From Pseudofabraea citricarpa (Eukaryota; Ascomycota; Leotiomycetes; Helotiales; Dermateaceae), in assembly GCA_029641185.1 (NCBI GenBank), contig JAPWGK010000002.1:868001-932000 (forward strand): a stretch of DNA of 64,000 nucleotides. Direction: 5' to 3'. The translations under genes were made by a program, and so were the position numbers. Below are positions 12,078-23,375 of the stretch, one piece after another. The notes beneath the pieces were generated by a model. It worked only from the letters and a program-made list of their open reading frames with translations. It was not told where the DNA came from and searched no databases. Within the stretch, counting starts at the first letter, position 1, and each line of letters begins with the position of its first letter.

Positions 12078-13881
12078 GAGAGAAAGTGTGTGTGTGATGC
12101 AAATGATGATTATTAATGCGTTTGGGCCCCCAGCCTCATGATTAACGTCATGATGTTCAAGGTGTTTTTGAGTCTGGCGTTATCGGGGTTTCTTGTTTCT
12201 TGTTTTCTTGTTTTCTTCTTTCTTTGGGCTTCTGGTTGTTTGGGTTTGTCTTGTAACAATGTTAAATTTGGGTACTTGCACAAACGTAACTTTAGCCTTC
12301 GGGTCTTACCTTGTCCTTCTTTCTCTTCTCTTCTTGTGTCTGTCTACCGCACGTGCTTATGTATATTGTTGAGCCGGACAGATGCGTCTTTTTTTGCTTT
12401 AACTCTTGTTTTTGTACAGAGAGTAGGAAGAGTGATCTGCGGTAGGGAGATAGATAGGTACCTACCAGAAAGAAACCGGCCTCGAGCGCTTCTTCTCTCC
12501 TGGGCTGGCTAGGATTGAGTAGATTTCTAAAAAGAAGTTCAAAATGAACCAGCATGCACTGAACATATCTATTGTTGCGTCCTTCCTCTGTCGAGATCGT
12601 TCGTTGGTGATTTCTTTCTTGTCCTTGTCCTTGCTTGCTTGGACGCTGGCTGGTTGGGCTCTTTTTTTCCCCCTTCTCTCTTTTCATTTCTCTTAGGTTG
12701 AGCTTACCTTGCACCTCGGTTCTGTGGTTGGTTGTTAAATGGAAATTAAATCCTCTGGTTTTATCGTGAGAGATCTAATATAACTAGGTATGGGAGATGT
12801 CTACTTTTCTCCTCTGCAGGGGTTACGTGTTAGAACGGGTAAGGTGCTTCAACTTCGAGGCGAGGTGAGAGAGTCGATGTATATATTTTATGTGTTTTTC
12901 TCTTTTTTTCTTCTTTTTTTTGCCCTTTCTTCTCTCTTGCATCGTCGCTTAACTGTTGATCTCTGTGATTGCAGAAATTGATTCTGCAAATTAACCATGC
13001 CTAAACCCAGAGCTAGCTAGCCACCAAGCCATATACTTTTTCGCTCTGCTGAATTCTCAGCTAGTTCTCTCGCGGGGTCGTCCTATCCTTGGCTTGAAGT
13101 GTCTCTAGATGTGTTTTTCATGCCGTCGTCAATGTGGGATATTGGAGTTGGATCTTGGGAGTTGGTAATCAACTGAGACCGGGAGAGAGACACAGGCAGA
13201 GAGAGAGAGAGTCTCCTCTCGAAAGAAAATTCACCGTGGAAAATGCGCTCAGGACAGACTCGTAGTCTTGTTAGCCAGTACATTGTAGGTTCCTTCTTCC
13301 ATGGGGGATTTTCACATATTCCATGCAATGTGTGTTTTCGGCAACCAGGGGCTGTGTTGCTATATAGAAACCTCTGCCATCGCAGACTGCAGAATATTGA
13401 GTGTGGGTGTAATAACCCAGCCGAGAGGGATGAGGGAAGACACATGACCGTATGTGGTATGTATGCTCAATAGTGAATGTTATGTTGGCTATATAGCCAG
13501 GGAAGTTCCTACTCACGATCCATTGAATAGGACGAAACTTAACAGACTTTCGTCTGGTTCCTACACGTCGATTCGTACGCGGAGTTACGAGGTCAGGAAT
13601 CTAGTCGATCACCTCCGGATAGGTGTTATATCTACAACCTGCAGTACAGTGGCTGAAGCTTGGATACGATATCAAACACCTGACATTCACTCAAGTGCGG
13701 CCCAGAACAAACCGATAAACATTCGCTCTTCGCGATTAAGCGAGCACTTACTCTCAGCAACGACGCGCTCTCAACCAAAGGCCTCTATTCCCGCGCCATC
13801 CACCTGATCTTAGGAATCCCAACCAACATTTCAATCGACAGTAAGTTGATCAATCTCCCTCAACCAAACCACACTCGCAAC
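12078..13881. other. Long intergenic stretch, T-rich
   Basis: About 1.8 kb with no supported gene. The part after the spindle-pole gene is T/C-rich with TTCTTG-type runs at 12190-12230 and 12890-12930, consistent with a 3' UTR and terminator region. The last 150 bases before 13882 are CA-rich, as fungal 5' leaders often are. Open frames here are short and show no family pattern. Confidence 0.5.
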
Positions 13882-16782
13882 ATGGCGCGGACGAAGACCC
13901 TCCCGGGGCCTCCCCCCTACCACAACGGCAATATCAAAGACGAACTAAGCGAGGCGCACCTCCTACCCACGAAAGCCACGCACGCAACGAAGAAGCACTT
14001 CTTCCACGACAAGATCAACAACGGGAAGAAGATGAAGCTGAAGCTGAAGCTCGTGGCGTACCAGCACCCGCGCTACGTGGAATTCTTCGCGACGGTGGCG
14101 AAGGGCGTCGATACGATGGAGCCGAGGATGGGCTGGGAGCCGACGGACGACCAGACGCTGATGCGCATGCTCTTTGATATGGTCCCAGCTACCGTTCCCA
14201 GGATGCCCCTCAACCAGCCCATGTACGAGAAGCTGTTTCGCAGACTGCATCGTGGCCGCTGTGGAGCTGCGAGCGATGCTGAGGCTGCTGTCCTCAGCGC
14301 GTGGATGGAGAGGATGGAACGCTTGATCGTGGCAAATTGGCACGCCGTTGAAGCATTGATTGATATCGCCCAGAAGGGTACTGCTTGTAAGTTGCAATTC
14401 TTCTGGACATGTGGAGTGCTGGGCAAAGGCAATCCTAACTGTTATGTGGTCTTCGTTTCTATTACTATATCACTGACTCGGCCGCGTATAGTACTACAAT
14501 CTAAATTCATCGAGGAGACTGAGACCGAGATCCGCGCAATCTGGGGCGAACTTCAGAAGATCCTAGCTGAAATAGCGGTCTACGAGCATAGCTGCCGCAA
14601 GGTCGAAGCCTGGAAGGCCGACTACCCAGAAATCAAGTCAGAGATTGACTCGGACGACGAAAGCGAGATGTCAATTGTTGAAGAGCGCAATACTGAAACC
14701 GAAACGAATGAATTTGGCACTGAACTTAGTCGACGTATTTCTGATGAGTGGAAGGCGATTGCTCGCAAGCACGCGGAAAATGAACAAGTCGGAGCTAATA
14801 GTAATGTTATTCGAGACAGCTCTGAACAGAATTCTCAGGTCAGTGGTAGTCATGACCAAGGCAGTGACCCAGAGAGTTTTCATAGCTGCCAGGAAGAAAA
14901 AAACGAAGAAGAGATTCTTGACGAAGAAGCAATGGTCACCGACAAAGAAAGTGATGGCGACAGTGGCAAGGCTTTTTATAAGAAGGGAAATGTCACTGCA
15001 TACCATGTAGCAGAGTATAATAAAGGGCTGGATGGTCAACAAGAATTCTACGAAGGAGTAGAGAAGGAGAGGGAAGTGGATGAGAGAGATTTAGACGAAG
15101 GCGATGACAGCGATGACAGCGAAGAGGATGAGGAGGATGGTGAAGAGAGCGAGGAGGAAAATGAAAACGAAGTACTCTGCCGCAAATATCAGGACTTAAT
15201 GTCAGTATGCAAAGAAGAGGAGGACGACGAAGAATCAGACGAAGAATCAGATGAAGAATCAGATGAAGAAGAAGAGGAGGAGATCCTTAGCGAGATTGAC
15301 TTCGACTCCGAAGACGACATCCGAAAAGTCATGAAAGCCCACAACGAGATGGTCTTCAAGTTTCTGCGACTGGCCAATGACGCCAATCTAGTTGGAGAAA
15401 AAGGAAACATCGTCGGACCCCAGTGGAAATTCGGCACTGTCAAGTACTTAAAAGCTTTGCAAGAAGGACTTGTAGCTTGCTGTGCAGCCGACTCAATTGC
15501 CGCGTCTGCCAAGGCAAAACCTGGCTCATGGCTTACTTTTCATCCGTTCTCGTACTATGCACTCGATTACATCGAAGAGGCATTGCCCGGTTTGAGAATC
15601 TTCTGTAAGATATTGCAGATTAGGGATTGGGAGGTTCGGGACGGGGTGGATCCTGCTGATGCTTACTTTAAGAACCCGAGCAGCAGCCAGGATAAATCCA
15701 AGGGTAGTAGTGATACTGCTGCTGCTGAGAACAGCAAAGAAAGGGAGTTAACTATGGAAGAAAGAGATGCTCAGGTACGTAAATTGGAGTTTCCATCTGA
15801 TTCGTTCCCCGAAGGAGCTGGATATCTCGACCTATGGCTTTCACAAGCGAAGGCAACAATAGCTTTCCTTGACGAGCCTGTGCAGTCTTTTCAGCACAAG
15901 AATTTTCCATTTTTTGGGACACAAGGCAATATCAAAGATTTATACTTAACAAGCATACATGTTTTTTTCGCACCCGGCATAGCTAACTGTTGATCTGCAG
16001 CTGGCACAAGAAATACATCGCCAAGAACTTGGTCTGAGATCAGCTCGAGCTGGACTACCTGAATACAACGGGCGTAAGTAATTCCCTGCATCAGATTTCA
16101 TGATTCTAATGGTTTTACGGCAGATACCGATGACGAAATGGAGGATGAAGAAGAAACACCAGTCCACAACAAGCGACGAAGATCCACACGCACGAGACGC
16201 CCCAGTATCAAGGAGGCAAAAGAAGAAGCAGAGTACTCAGACTCCATCAGCGATGATTCGCCAGTAAAGCCCACGCGTAGAGCCAAGACCAAGAAGATCG
16301 GAAAAGCCTCAGCCAAAGCCAAACCAGCAAAGAAGGGACGGCCGGCAAGACGCAAGTTGGACGATGATTACGAATCGAGTTTTGTGGCTAGATCAGCATC
16401 GAATAAATTCGAATCTAGATTACGACGTCATCCCAAACAATCACAGAAGACAGCTGAGACAGACGATGATTCGAGCGATGACGATTCGCCTTCTACCAAA
16501 CGTCCGGCCAAGAAATTGAAAGTCCAACCCAAGCGTGGTCCTGGTAGACCTCCCAAGAAACCCAAAGTTATCACGATTTCGTCAGATGAAGAAGATGAGA
16601 AGAGTAAGAAAAAGGATGCCAAGGCAATCCCCTTATTTCCTGGACTAATGTCGCGCGCCAATGGCTATGGTATGAACAACGGTAGTATTGACAAGGCATC
16701 TCCTGGATCGGAATTCAGAGACTCTGATTCTATGGCATCGACTATCATCATTTCGAATCCGAATGACAGAACACTCCTGTAA
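13882..16782 (+). CDS. Large acidic AT-hook protein, function unknown
   Basis: Exons 13882-14386, 14492-15879, 16001-16073 and 16124-16782 give 874 residues. Introns 1 and 3 have good GTAAG donors. The second intron uses a weak GTGCAG donor at 15880 with a good CTAAC branch point, so that junction is uncertain by a few codons. The start at 13882 is the first ATG (CAACATGGC). I do not recognise the family. Residues 1-165 are a mixed, probably folded region rich in Met and Trp, and residues 170-215 look helical. Residues 220-480 are very acidic, with repeated S-D-E-E units near 15228-15285. A second folded stretch lies at about 495-620. The C-terminal 210 residues are Lys/Arg/Ser-rich with an AT-hook core G-R-P-P near 792-803 and a second basic G-R-P-A-R-R-K. 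This suggests a nuclear chromatin-associated protein (inference). It is convergent with MIC12. Confidence 0.7.
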
Positions 16783-17197
16783 GCCAGACAAAGAACTGAT
16801 GACAAAGGAAACCATCGTAAGAAAGTAAAGCAGAAGCCATGAGACGGTGCCTGCATATGCTTGTTTATTTACTTCCGGCGAATGTATTGTTGTATTGTAT
16901 GAATAGGAGAGAGATGCCAGGATGAAAATTCGGATAGACAGGGGAGCACAGGATATATTGATTATGGCAATTCCCCCTTTAGGAGAACCATTCTGCCAAG
17001 AAAAGAAGCGAATTTGGTTTGCAAAAGTTAGCGTCTAGCAGACACAAAATACCGAATGAACAAAATGAGAACAAGTTAAAACATGATGTACTCGTGATAT
17101 GCTCATCTTGATACAATGCCTGTCAACATATGTCAGCAGGAACAGAAGTATAAATCAATTTTCATTATGGAACAGATCAATTACAGTCTATGTATAT
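16783..17197. other. Convergent 3' region
   Basis: About 415 bases between the stop codons of the AT-hook gene (plus) and MIC12 (minus). It is AT-rich and consistent with two 3' UTRs. No gene is seen. Confidence 0.6.
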
Positions 17198-18229
17198 TTA
17201 TACACCTCTCAACACCGTGTTGTCCCTTGCCTCTACAGGCTCGTAGCGTTCTGCCAAAGTCTGCTCGACGCTCTTGTTCAAACCATCAGGCTTCTCATAC
17301 CTCTCATGTAAAGCTCTCTCAACCTCTGAGACACCACCAAGGGCTTGTGTTTTCGACTCGACCTTCTCAGTAGCTATTCCAATAACCTCCTTACCCTTCT
17401 CAATCCCCTTGCTGATGACGTCGCGAACAACTCCGCGAGCGGCATCAACAGTTCCAGCTCCAGTGCTTAATGCTTTTTCAGAAGACTTCTCAGTCTTTGC
17501 AGCTAGCTCTTGAGTTTTCTCTACACCGCGACCCCAAGAACTTTTGGCCGAAGCAGCGGCGTCATGGGCGCCAGAGTTTATACCAGCAGCTGCTTTCTCA
17601 GCCTTTGCTTTTGCTGCGCTGGAGAGCTCAGTGGCCTTTACGCTCGCATGATCCAACTGTGCCTTTGCCTCCGGACCAGCTCTTCCCGCAGCGTCGGCAG
17701 TTACATGTACAGCTTGACTGATTCCAGCAGCAGCTGAATCTGTGCCCTTTCTTGCGGCCGCTTTACTCTGATCCAGAGCCTCCTGGACTTTGGGTCTTGC
17801 AGATTTCTCAGCTTGATCGATGCCTTCTCTTGATTTCTCTAGTCCGCCGCCAATCAATCTTGCTGCCGTTCCTTCCATGGCTTCTCTGACCTCATTCCAG
17901 TCGGTCTTCTGCACCCTCCGAACGACATTCTCAATCTCGTTATTCCATCGGTCCTTTACCGCCTCAACCAGCGTACTGCGCTCTTCGCGCGCCAATTCAG
18001 CACGGCTCTGGGGCGGTGGTAGAGGTGTAGGATCGAGTAGGCCTTGGAGAACCCTGGATTGTGATCGGAGGGCTTGTGCCTGAGTCTGTCTATTTCTTTC
18101 ATGTGCGAGGACGGAGAGGTATGCTAAACCAAGCGTGAGAGTGACACCACCGGTCTATGGCAGTATCAGCGACAATCATAAGCCAATTGAGGGAGCATGG
18201 GCACTTACGAAGCCGGTAGTGAAGCCCAT
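17198..18229 (-). CDS. mic12: MICOS complex subunit MIC12 (AIM5/FMP51 family)
   Basis: Two exons, minus strand: 18229-18209 encodes the first seven residues, then a 54-base intron, then 18154-17198, for 325 residues. The short first exon and the start M-G-F-T-T-G-F leading into a hydrophobic segment (about residues 8-25, T-G-G-V-T-L-T-L-G-L-A-Y-L) are typical of the AIM5/MIC12 family. The protein is a small single-pass inner-membrane subunit of MICOS, which shapes crista junctions. A Pro-rich linker follows the membrane helix, then a conserved R-S-T-L-V-E-A-V-K-D-R-W-N block. The C-terminal 180 residues are a long Ala/Lys-rich amphipathic repeat region resembling apolipoprotein or LEA helices, longer than in yeast. 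It is divergent from the mitochondrial ribosomal gene bL17m, so the two may share a promoter. Confidence 0.87.
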
Positions 18230-18657
18230 CTTCCTTGTGATAACCAGGCGATGATGCGCCAACAGCGCTAGGCGGCCTCCAGCAACTTCGTAGATTCTGT
18301 CGGGAGCTTATCAAGGATTCAATTGACGTTGTAGAAGCTCCAAAGAGCTTACCAGCAGAGAACGACCAAGGTTGTGACGTGAGGCGGTGGTGGAGTGAGG
18401 TTGGTAGAGCTCGCTCGCTCGCCAAAATCTGGGTTGGACGGGCCGAGCAAAAATCGCGGGAGACGTCAATCTCGAAATTCGACGACCGACACCGCGAATC
18501 GCAAGCCCCTAGCAAGACGACCACCCCAACGACGAGCAATCAATTGTGAAAACGCCAACCAACAAGTAATCTGGTCGAACGTTGTCTCGGCTCGAGAATA
18601 GCTGATTCTAAGACACCTTCCTCGATTTAAGGCTACAAGCCCCCATCATCCTCCATC
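18230..18657. promoter_or_regulatory. Divergent promoter, MIC12 / bL17m
   Basis: 428 bases separate the two start codons of divergently transcribed nuclear genes for mitochondrial proteins. No defined transcription-factor site is claimed. The region contains AGGCGGCCTCC and several CTCG/GCTCGCTCG motifs. Co-regulation is inferred from geometry. Confidence 0.55.
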
Positions 18658-19298
18658 ATGGCTGGCGGACGTATGAAATATCGCCATCTCAATCGAAGCT
18701 CTTCCCACAGACAAGCGTTGCTCCGAAATTTGGTCACCTCCCTCTTTACACACGAGTCTATATCCACGACATGGCCGAAGGCCAAGGAAGCGCAGAGGCT
18801 GGCGGAGAAGCTGATCACGCTGGGCAAGAAAAACACAGAGGCCAGTCGGAGAAGGGCGTTGAGCATATTCTACGTATGGTTTTCCTTGCTTGAAAGCCGG
18901 CATTGGTTTGTGTAGAACTGCGCTGACATTTTCCACAGACACCGCACGATCTCCTCCCAAAGCTATTCGGCGAGATGCGGGAGAGATATGCCCAGAGACC
19001 TGGAGGGTACACACGCGTGCTTCGTATCGAGCCCCTCAAGGCCGATCAAGCACCTTCAGCTATCCTCGAACTTGTTGACGGACCAAAAGATATGCGATTC
19101 GCCATGACAGCGAGGACAATTGCTAGAATACGCGGAGAGGGCAAGGAGATCGATCATATGACACAATTCAATATCGACAAAGTGACCAAGTTCAGACCAG
19201 ATGCGGACAAGGCTTTGGAGCAGATGGTAGAGAAAGTCAACAAATTAGAGATTGGGGATAGAAATGCTCTTGAGGCACGGTGGGGAGGAACTATCTAG
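18658..19298 (+). CDS. mrpl8: Mitochondrial large-subunit ribosomal protein bL17m
   Basis: Exons 18658-18873 and 18939-19298 (191 residues). The intron, 65 bases with a GTATGG donor, falls at phase 0 after the codons for S-I-F-Y. The N-terminus [13 protein letters not shown] and the following [10 protein letters not shown] are the hallmark of bacterial L17, whose fungal mitochondrial member is MRPL8/bL17m. The protein binds 23S-like rRNA near the exit tunnel of the mitoribosome. The core spans residues 1-115. The C-terminal 75 residues are a fungal extension with charged helices. The bacterial-type start is retained without an obvious added presequence. The stop lies only 122 bases from the UTP25 stop on the other strand, so the 3' UTRs probably overlap. 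Confidence 0.93.
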
Positions 19299-19420
19299 AG
19301 TAGTTGGGATTGTGTATTCATGAATGTATTATAAGATGGGATCAGTGTGTACCTATGTAAAGCTATAATGCAGAAGCAGGTGTTTCTCATAATACAGCTA
19401 TAGTTTCTGGCTGTGGTTTT

Positions 19421-21673
19421 TTACACAAAGTCAAAAGTATCTCCTTTCTCTCTGATCATCTTTCCCACTCTTTCTGTGCCTACGACTCTCTCGAGTTTTA
19501 AGACGTCCCACTTAGAAAACAAGACTCTTACAGTTCCCTCCCCAGGCTCTAATTGCCCTTCTTGTACACTGCGACTCAGATACCCCCCTACAATCTCCTT
19601 GTAGAAAAGAGGGTTATCTGGTAGGCCGTACATGATGACTTTCCTAACACCTCTGATACGATATCTCCAAAAATGATGGGCTCGTTCTGTGTATAAAAGG
19701 ACGCTGTGACGCCCTGTAAAGAAATGGGATCGCGCTCGTGCAACATCCTTGACATCAGTGTAGTCGGAAATGCTTCCGAAAGACAAAGTACTGGTAGCTT
19801 GAGATGTAGAGAAATAGTTCCTTACTCGCACGAAATCCAAATACGATGGAATAAAGATAACCGTGCCAGTGCTGTCCTTGCTATGTCGAGTAAGAGATGG
19901 AATGATGGCTGTTGTAAAATAGGTAAATCGAGCGTCAGGATCTGTGGAAAAGGAAGACGAATCCAGTCTAGAAAAGGTCTGTTTAACTTTCAGTCCTAGC
20001 TCCTGTATCGCTCCCTGATATGATGCGTTGATCTTAATTTTGCCCGACCAGTTCTTGGATTGGTTGTAGAAAAGGGTGTTGAGCTCAGGGGTATTAAAAG
20101 CAGATAAAGCAATCGTTTGTCGGAAATACTTGGCATTGTCATCCAAATACCAGCTTCGTATCCGACTGAAATCAGCTCCATGGGCTTCTTTGGGTTGGAG
20201 GTTGAGATGTTCGAAAATAAATTCGACATGCTCCCAATTTTGCATGAGAAGGGCATCTGCTTGGTCGACAATAACCATCTCAATCGAGCTCAAAAAATCA
20301 TAGTCGACCTTTTTATCCTCAGCTGTACCTATTGCCATCCGGAGGCCCAGTGGACTGGCAAATATGATATCGGAGTTGTAAAACTGTGAGAAGTACTTAA
20401 CAGTCTTTCTGGTGAACTTCAGTCCCAGTCTGAACATGTCGTCGTCATTTCCTCCAAATAACTCTCTGAAGTCCTCAGTCTTTTCGGCAGAGAACTTCTC
20501 TTCCTTGTCCACATATGAATCGTCGAACCGTTTTCGGTTTTCTTGCTGATCTGGTTCGCATAGAGAATTTATCGTAGTTACCATTCGAACACAAGATTCA
20601 CGAGTAGGAAGAATCATAAGCACTTTTGGGCGAGTAAATCCCTGATCCCGCAGCTCAATATCGTCACTGTTTTCTTCCTTGGCGAGACGTGCATTGTTCT
20701 TTATGACTCGATCGCGAGTTTTGAAAACGTGGTTCACGGCATGAAGACAAGCTAACCTCCGTAAGCTCTCGGCATTTTGTGTGTTGCGTTCACAATAAAG
20801 AACGTCCTGATACCCAAACAACAAGGGCGCTAAGGTCTTCTCCAAATCATCAAAAGATGGTCGCAGCTTCGTGATGGGGCCGGTAAGCTTTTGCTTCAGT
20901 TTCAGTTCTGCTGGTCCAGATGTTGTAGAGATTGTTGATGTGGTCTTGGTGCTATCATTCCCTGGAATTGAGCTCTGAGCTCTCCCGACTTTGGGAAGCA
21001 CGATCTTCTGTGTAGTCCATTGGTTTTGCTGAATGTCCTTCAGTCTTTTTGAGAGTACGTTTTCATCCGGATCTGCAAAATGGACTTCAAAGGGGTCTGA
21101 AGCATCTTCTGGCTCATCTTGGTCCTCAGCCAATTCTTCAAGTTCCGTATCTACGGCTGAATTTTCTTCTTTTTCCTCGACGTGGTCTGCATCTTCAGCA
21201 TCCGAGCCCTCTTCCATCTGTACATCCGCAGTTTTTGTTTGTTGGTCATGGTCTAGTTTCCTTCTTTTCGGCTGTGGTGCAGAGTCGGCTGCCAGACTTT
21301 GCATAAGGGCAGTATAGGATCGCACAGCTGGTGCTGATTCCTCGTCATCTTCATCACTAGAATCGCTTTGACTTTCTGATTCCTCTTCATCGTCTGAAGC
21401 GCTGTCGTTGGAGGATTCCTCAGTTTCGCTGCAAATAAATTAGTCCCAGCTGTTTATCACAAAAGATTGTCACACCAACCTGTCTTTCTGCTGAGCCAGA
21501 CGAGCACTGTCGAAAATTGGCTTTCCTCTTCCACCTCTGAATCCTCCTCTACCTCGTCCTCGACCACCCATAGCTCCCCCTCGTCCACCACCTCTGCCAC
21601 CGCCGCGCCCTCTAGAAGGCCCTGAACTTGATCCACGGCCTCGTGAACCACCTCGTGCTCCATGGTAAGCCAT
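19421..21673 (-). CDS. utp25: U3 snoRNP-associated protein UTP25 (SSU processome)
   Basis: Exons 21673-21480 and 21428-19421 on the minus strand (733 residues) with a 51-base intron. A start 15 codons upstream at 21718 is also open; I chose 21673 because the family begins directly with an RGG-rich stretch. Residues 1-65 are Gly/Arg-rich (many R-G-G and R-G-R). Residues 66-160 are very acidic. The rest is the UTP25/Digestive-organ-expansion-factor domain, a DEAD-box-like fold that lacks a proper ATP-binding loop. In place of the DEAD motif it has D-Q-A-D near residue 450. Known members join the 90S pre-ribosome and support 18S rRNA maturation in the nucleolus. The C-terminal half includes F-T-Y-F and [13 protein letters not shown], strongly conserved in the family. 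It is divergent from eIF3f with 270 bases between starts. Confidence 0.94.
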
Positions 21674-21943
21674 ATTGTCAAAGTATCCGTTGATAGCAGG
21701 ATTTTCTGAGTTATCCACGATCGACCATAAATTTTTGGAAAAATAAGTCTGATAAGGATAATCGAGCCTGAGATATCGGGCACCACAAGGCTTATCTTAG
21801 CGTATCGCACATTCTGTACTGGTGGTGGTGCAGAAATCCCACCACGGCGCTAGGCGACGACGAGGGAGGATTTTGAACAAGTCAACACAAGTCGAAGTCT
21901 CTACGCTCCACCCTCCTTCGACTCCATTATACATCTGCCCAGT
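21674..21943. promoter_or_regulatory. Compact divergent promoter, UTP25 / eIF3f
   Basis: Only 270 bases separate the start codons of a ribosome-biogenesis gene and a translation-initiation gene. Both promoters and both 5' leaders must fit in this space. No specific binding site is claimed. Confidence 0.55.
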
Positions 21944-23072
21944 ATGGCGCTTGGAACTGAGTCCTTCCTGCATCTTGCGCGACCTCTTGCGCCAGCATCT
22001 CTCGGAATCCAACCCACAACCGCACCTCTAAATGTCATTATTCAACCTCAAGTATGTATTTTGTAATGGTGACATTAACTCGGATTCTGACGTTCCCTAG
22101 GCTGTCTTCTCAATCCTTGACCATGCAATTCGACGTGATATTCGCGATACCCAGTCTACGCGCGTAATCGGAGCCCTTTTAGGAGTCAGGTCCGAAGATG
22201 GAATGGAGGTCGAAGTACGAAACTGCTTCGCCATCCCACATACCGAGAATGAAGATCAGGTTGAGGTGGATGTCGATTACCAGAAGAACATGCTTGCTTT
22301 ACAACTCAAGGCCAATCCTCGAGAGGTCCTCCTCGGATGGTACACCACAAGTCTGGAACTGAACAACTTCAGTGCTTTGATTCAGAATTTCTTTGCCAGC
22401 CCAGAGACTGGAACTTTCCCCCACCCTGCCGTCCACTTGACTGTTTCGACTGAGGCTGGAAAGGAAATTGATGCCAAAGCATACATTAGCGCACCAGTTG
22501 GAGTTAACGCCGAGAGAGCTGCTGAAAGCTGTCTCTTCATTCCTGTGCCATACGAGATCAGATACGGCGAGGCTGAGAAGAGCGGCTTGGAACTTATTTC
22601 AGGTGCCAAAGACAGCGAGGGTCGTGCAGCACCAGTTGTATCAGACATCGAGGGATTGGAACGTGCCATCGAGCAGACAATTGATCTCATCGAGCGGGTA
22701 TCAGAATATGTCAGTTCAGTGTTGGATGAGGAGCGGGAACCTTCAAATGCCCTAGGACAATTTCTCATGAATGCTCTTTCTCTGGCACCAAAGGTCGATC
22801 CTCAAGATATCGAACGCGATTTCAACAACCACATCCAGGATGTTCTTGTTGTCTCATACCTTTCAAACGCTATCCGCACGCAGATCGAACTGTCACAAAG
22901 ATTGGCTACTGCTACTCTGACCATGGGTGGTGCAGATGCTGTTGCAGCTACGGGAGGTGGAGAAGGAGGTGAGAAGGGAGAGCGTGGAGGTCAAAGAGGA
23001 GGGAAGCGAGGAGGTAGAGGTGGTGGCCGCGGTGGCCGAGAAGCAAGAGAACCACGAGAACCTACAGAATAA
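21944..23072 (+). CDS. eif3f: Eukaryotic translation initiation factor 3 subunit F
   Basis: Exons 21944-22051 and 22101-23072 (359 residues) with a 49-base intron (GTATGT..CCCTAG, phase 0). The MPN domain covers about residues 27-165, with the family signatures V-I-G-A-L-L-G, N-C-F-A-I-P-H and L-G-W-Y-T-T. The metal-binding H-x-H of active JAMM proteases is absent, as usual for eIF3f, so it is a structural subunit. The C-terminal MPN-associated helices run to about 320. eIF3 organises the 43S pre-initiation complex on the 40S subunit. The last 35-40 residues are Gly/Arg-rich with R-G-G repeats, a tail I would not expect in animal eIF3f and a candidate RNA-binding or arginine-methylation site. 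It is convergent with the R3H-SUZ gene. Confidence 0.95.
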
Positions 23073-23375
23073 TTAGGGTTTATTTGAGCAGTTCCATACT
23101 GTTCAACTGTGCATTTATTGCATTGTACAGGATGGAAAAGCAACGGCGTTAAGGGTGGCTACAGAGCCAAATGCATAGAATATTCATGCTCCTCGATTCA
23201 ATGACAAATTTCATGCCCAAGTCAATTTTCAATGTGAATGTATTTCATGGTCTATTAGCTTGACATAAACCTGACAATGTCCGTTTTGATTCCGATACAC
23301 CCCGCTAACTCCACCAAATGCACCCTACCAGACGCCCCAACCTCTGTTAAACACAAAACGATATGCCATTCCAAA
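23073..23375. other. Convergent 3' region
   Basis: 303 bases between the stops of eIF3f and the R3H-SUZ gene. AT-rich; no gene seen. Confidence 0.6.
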
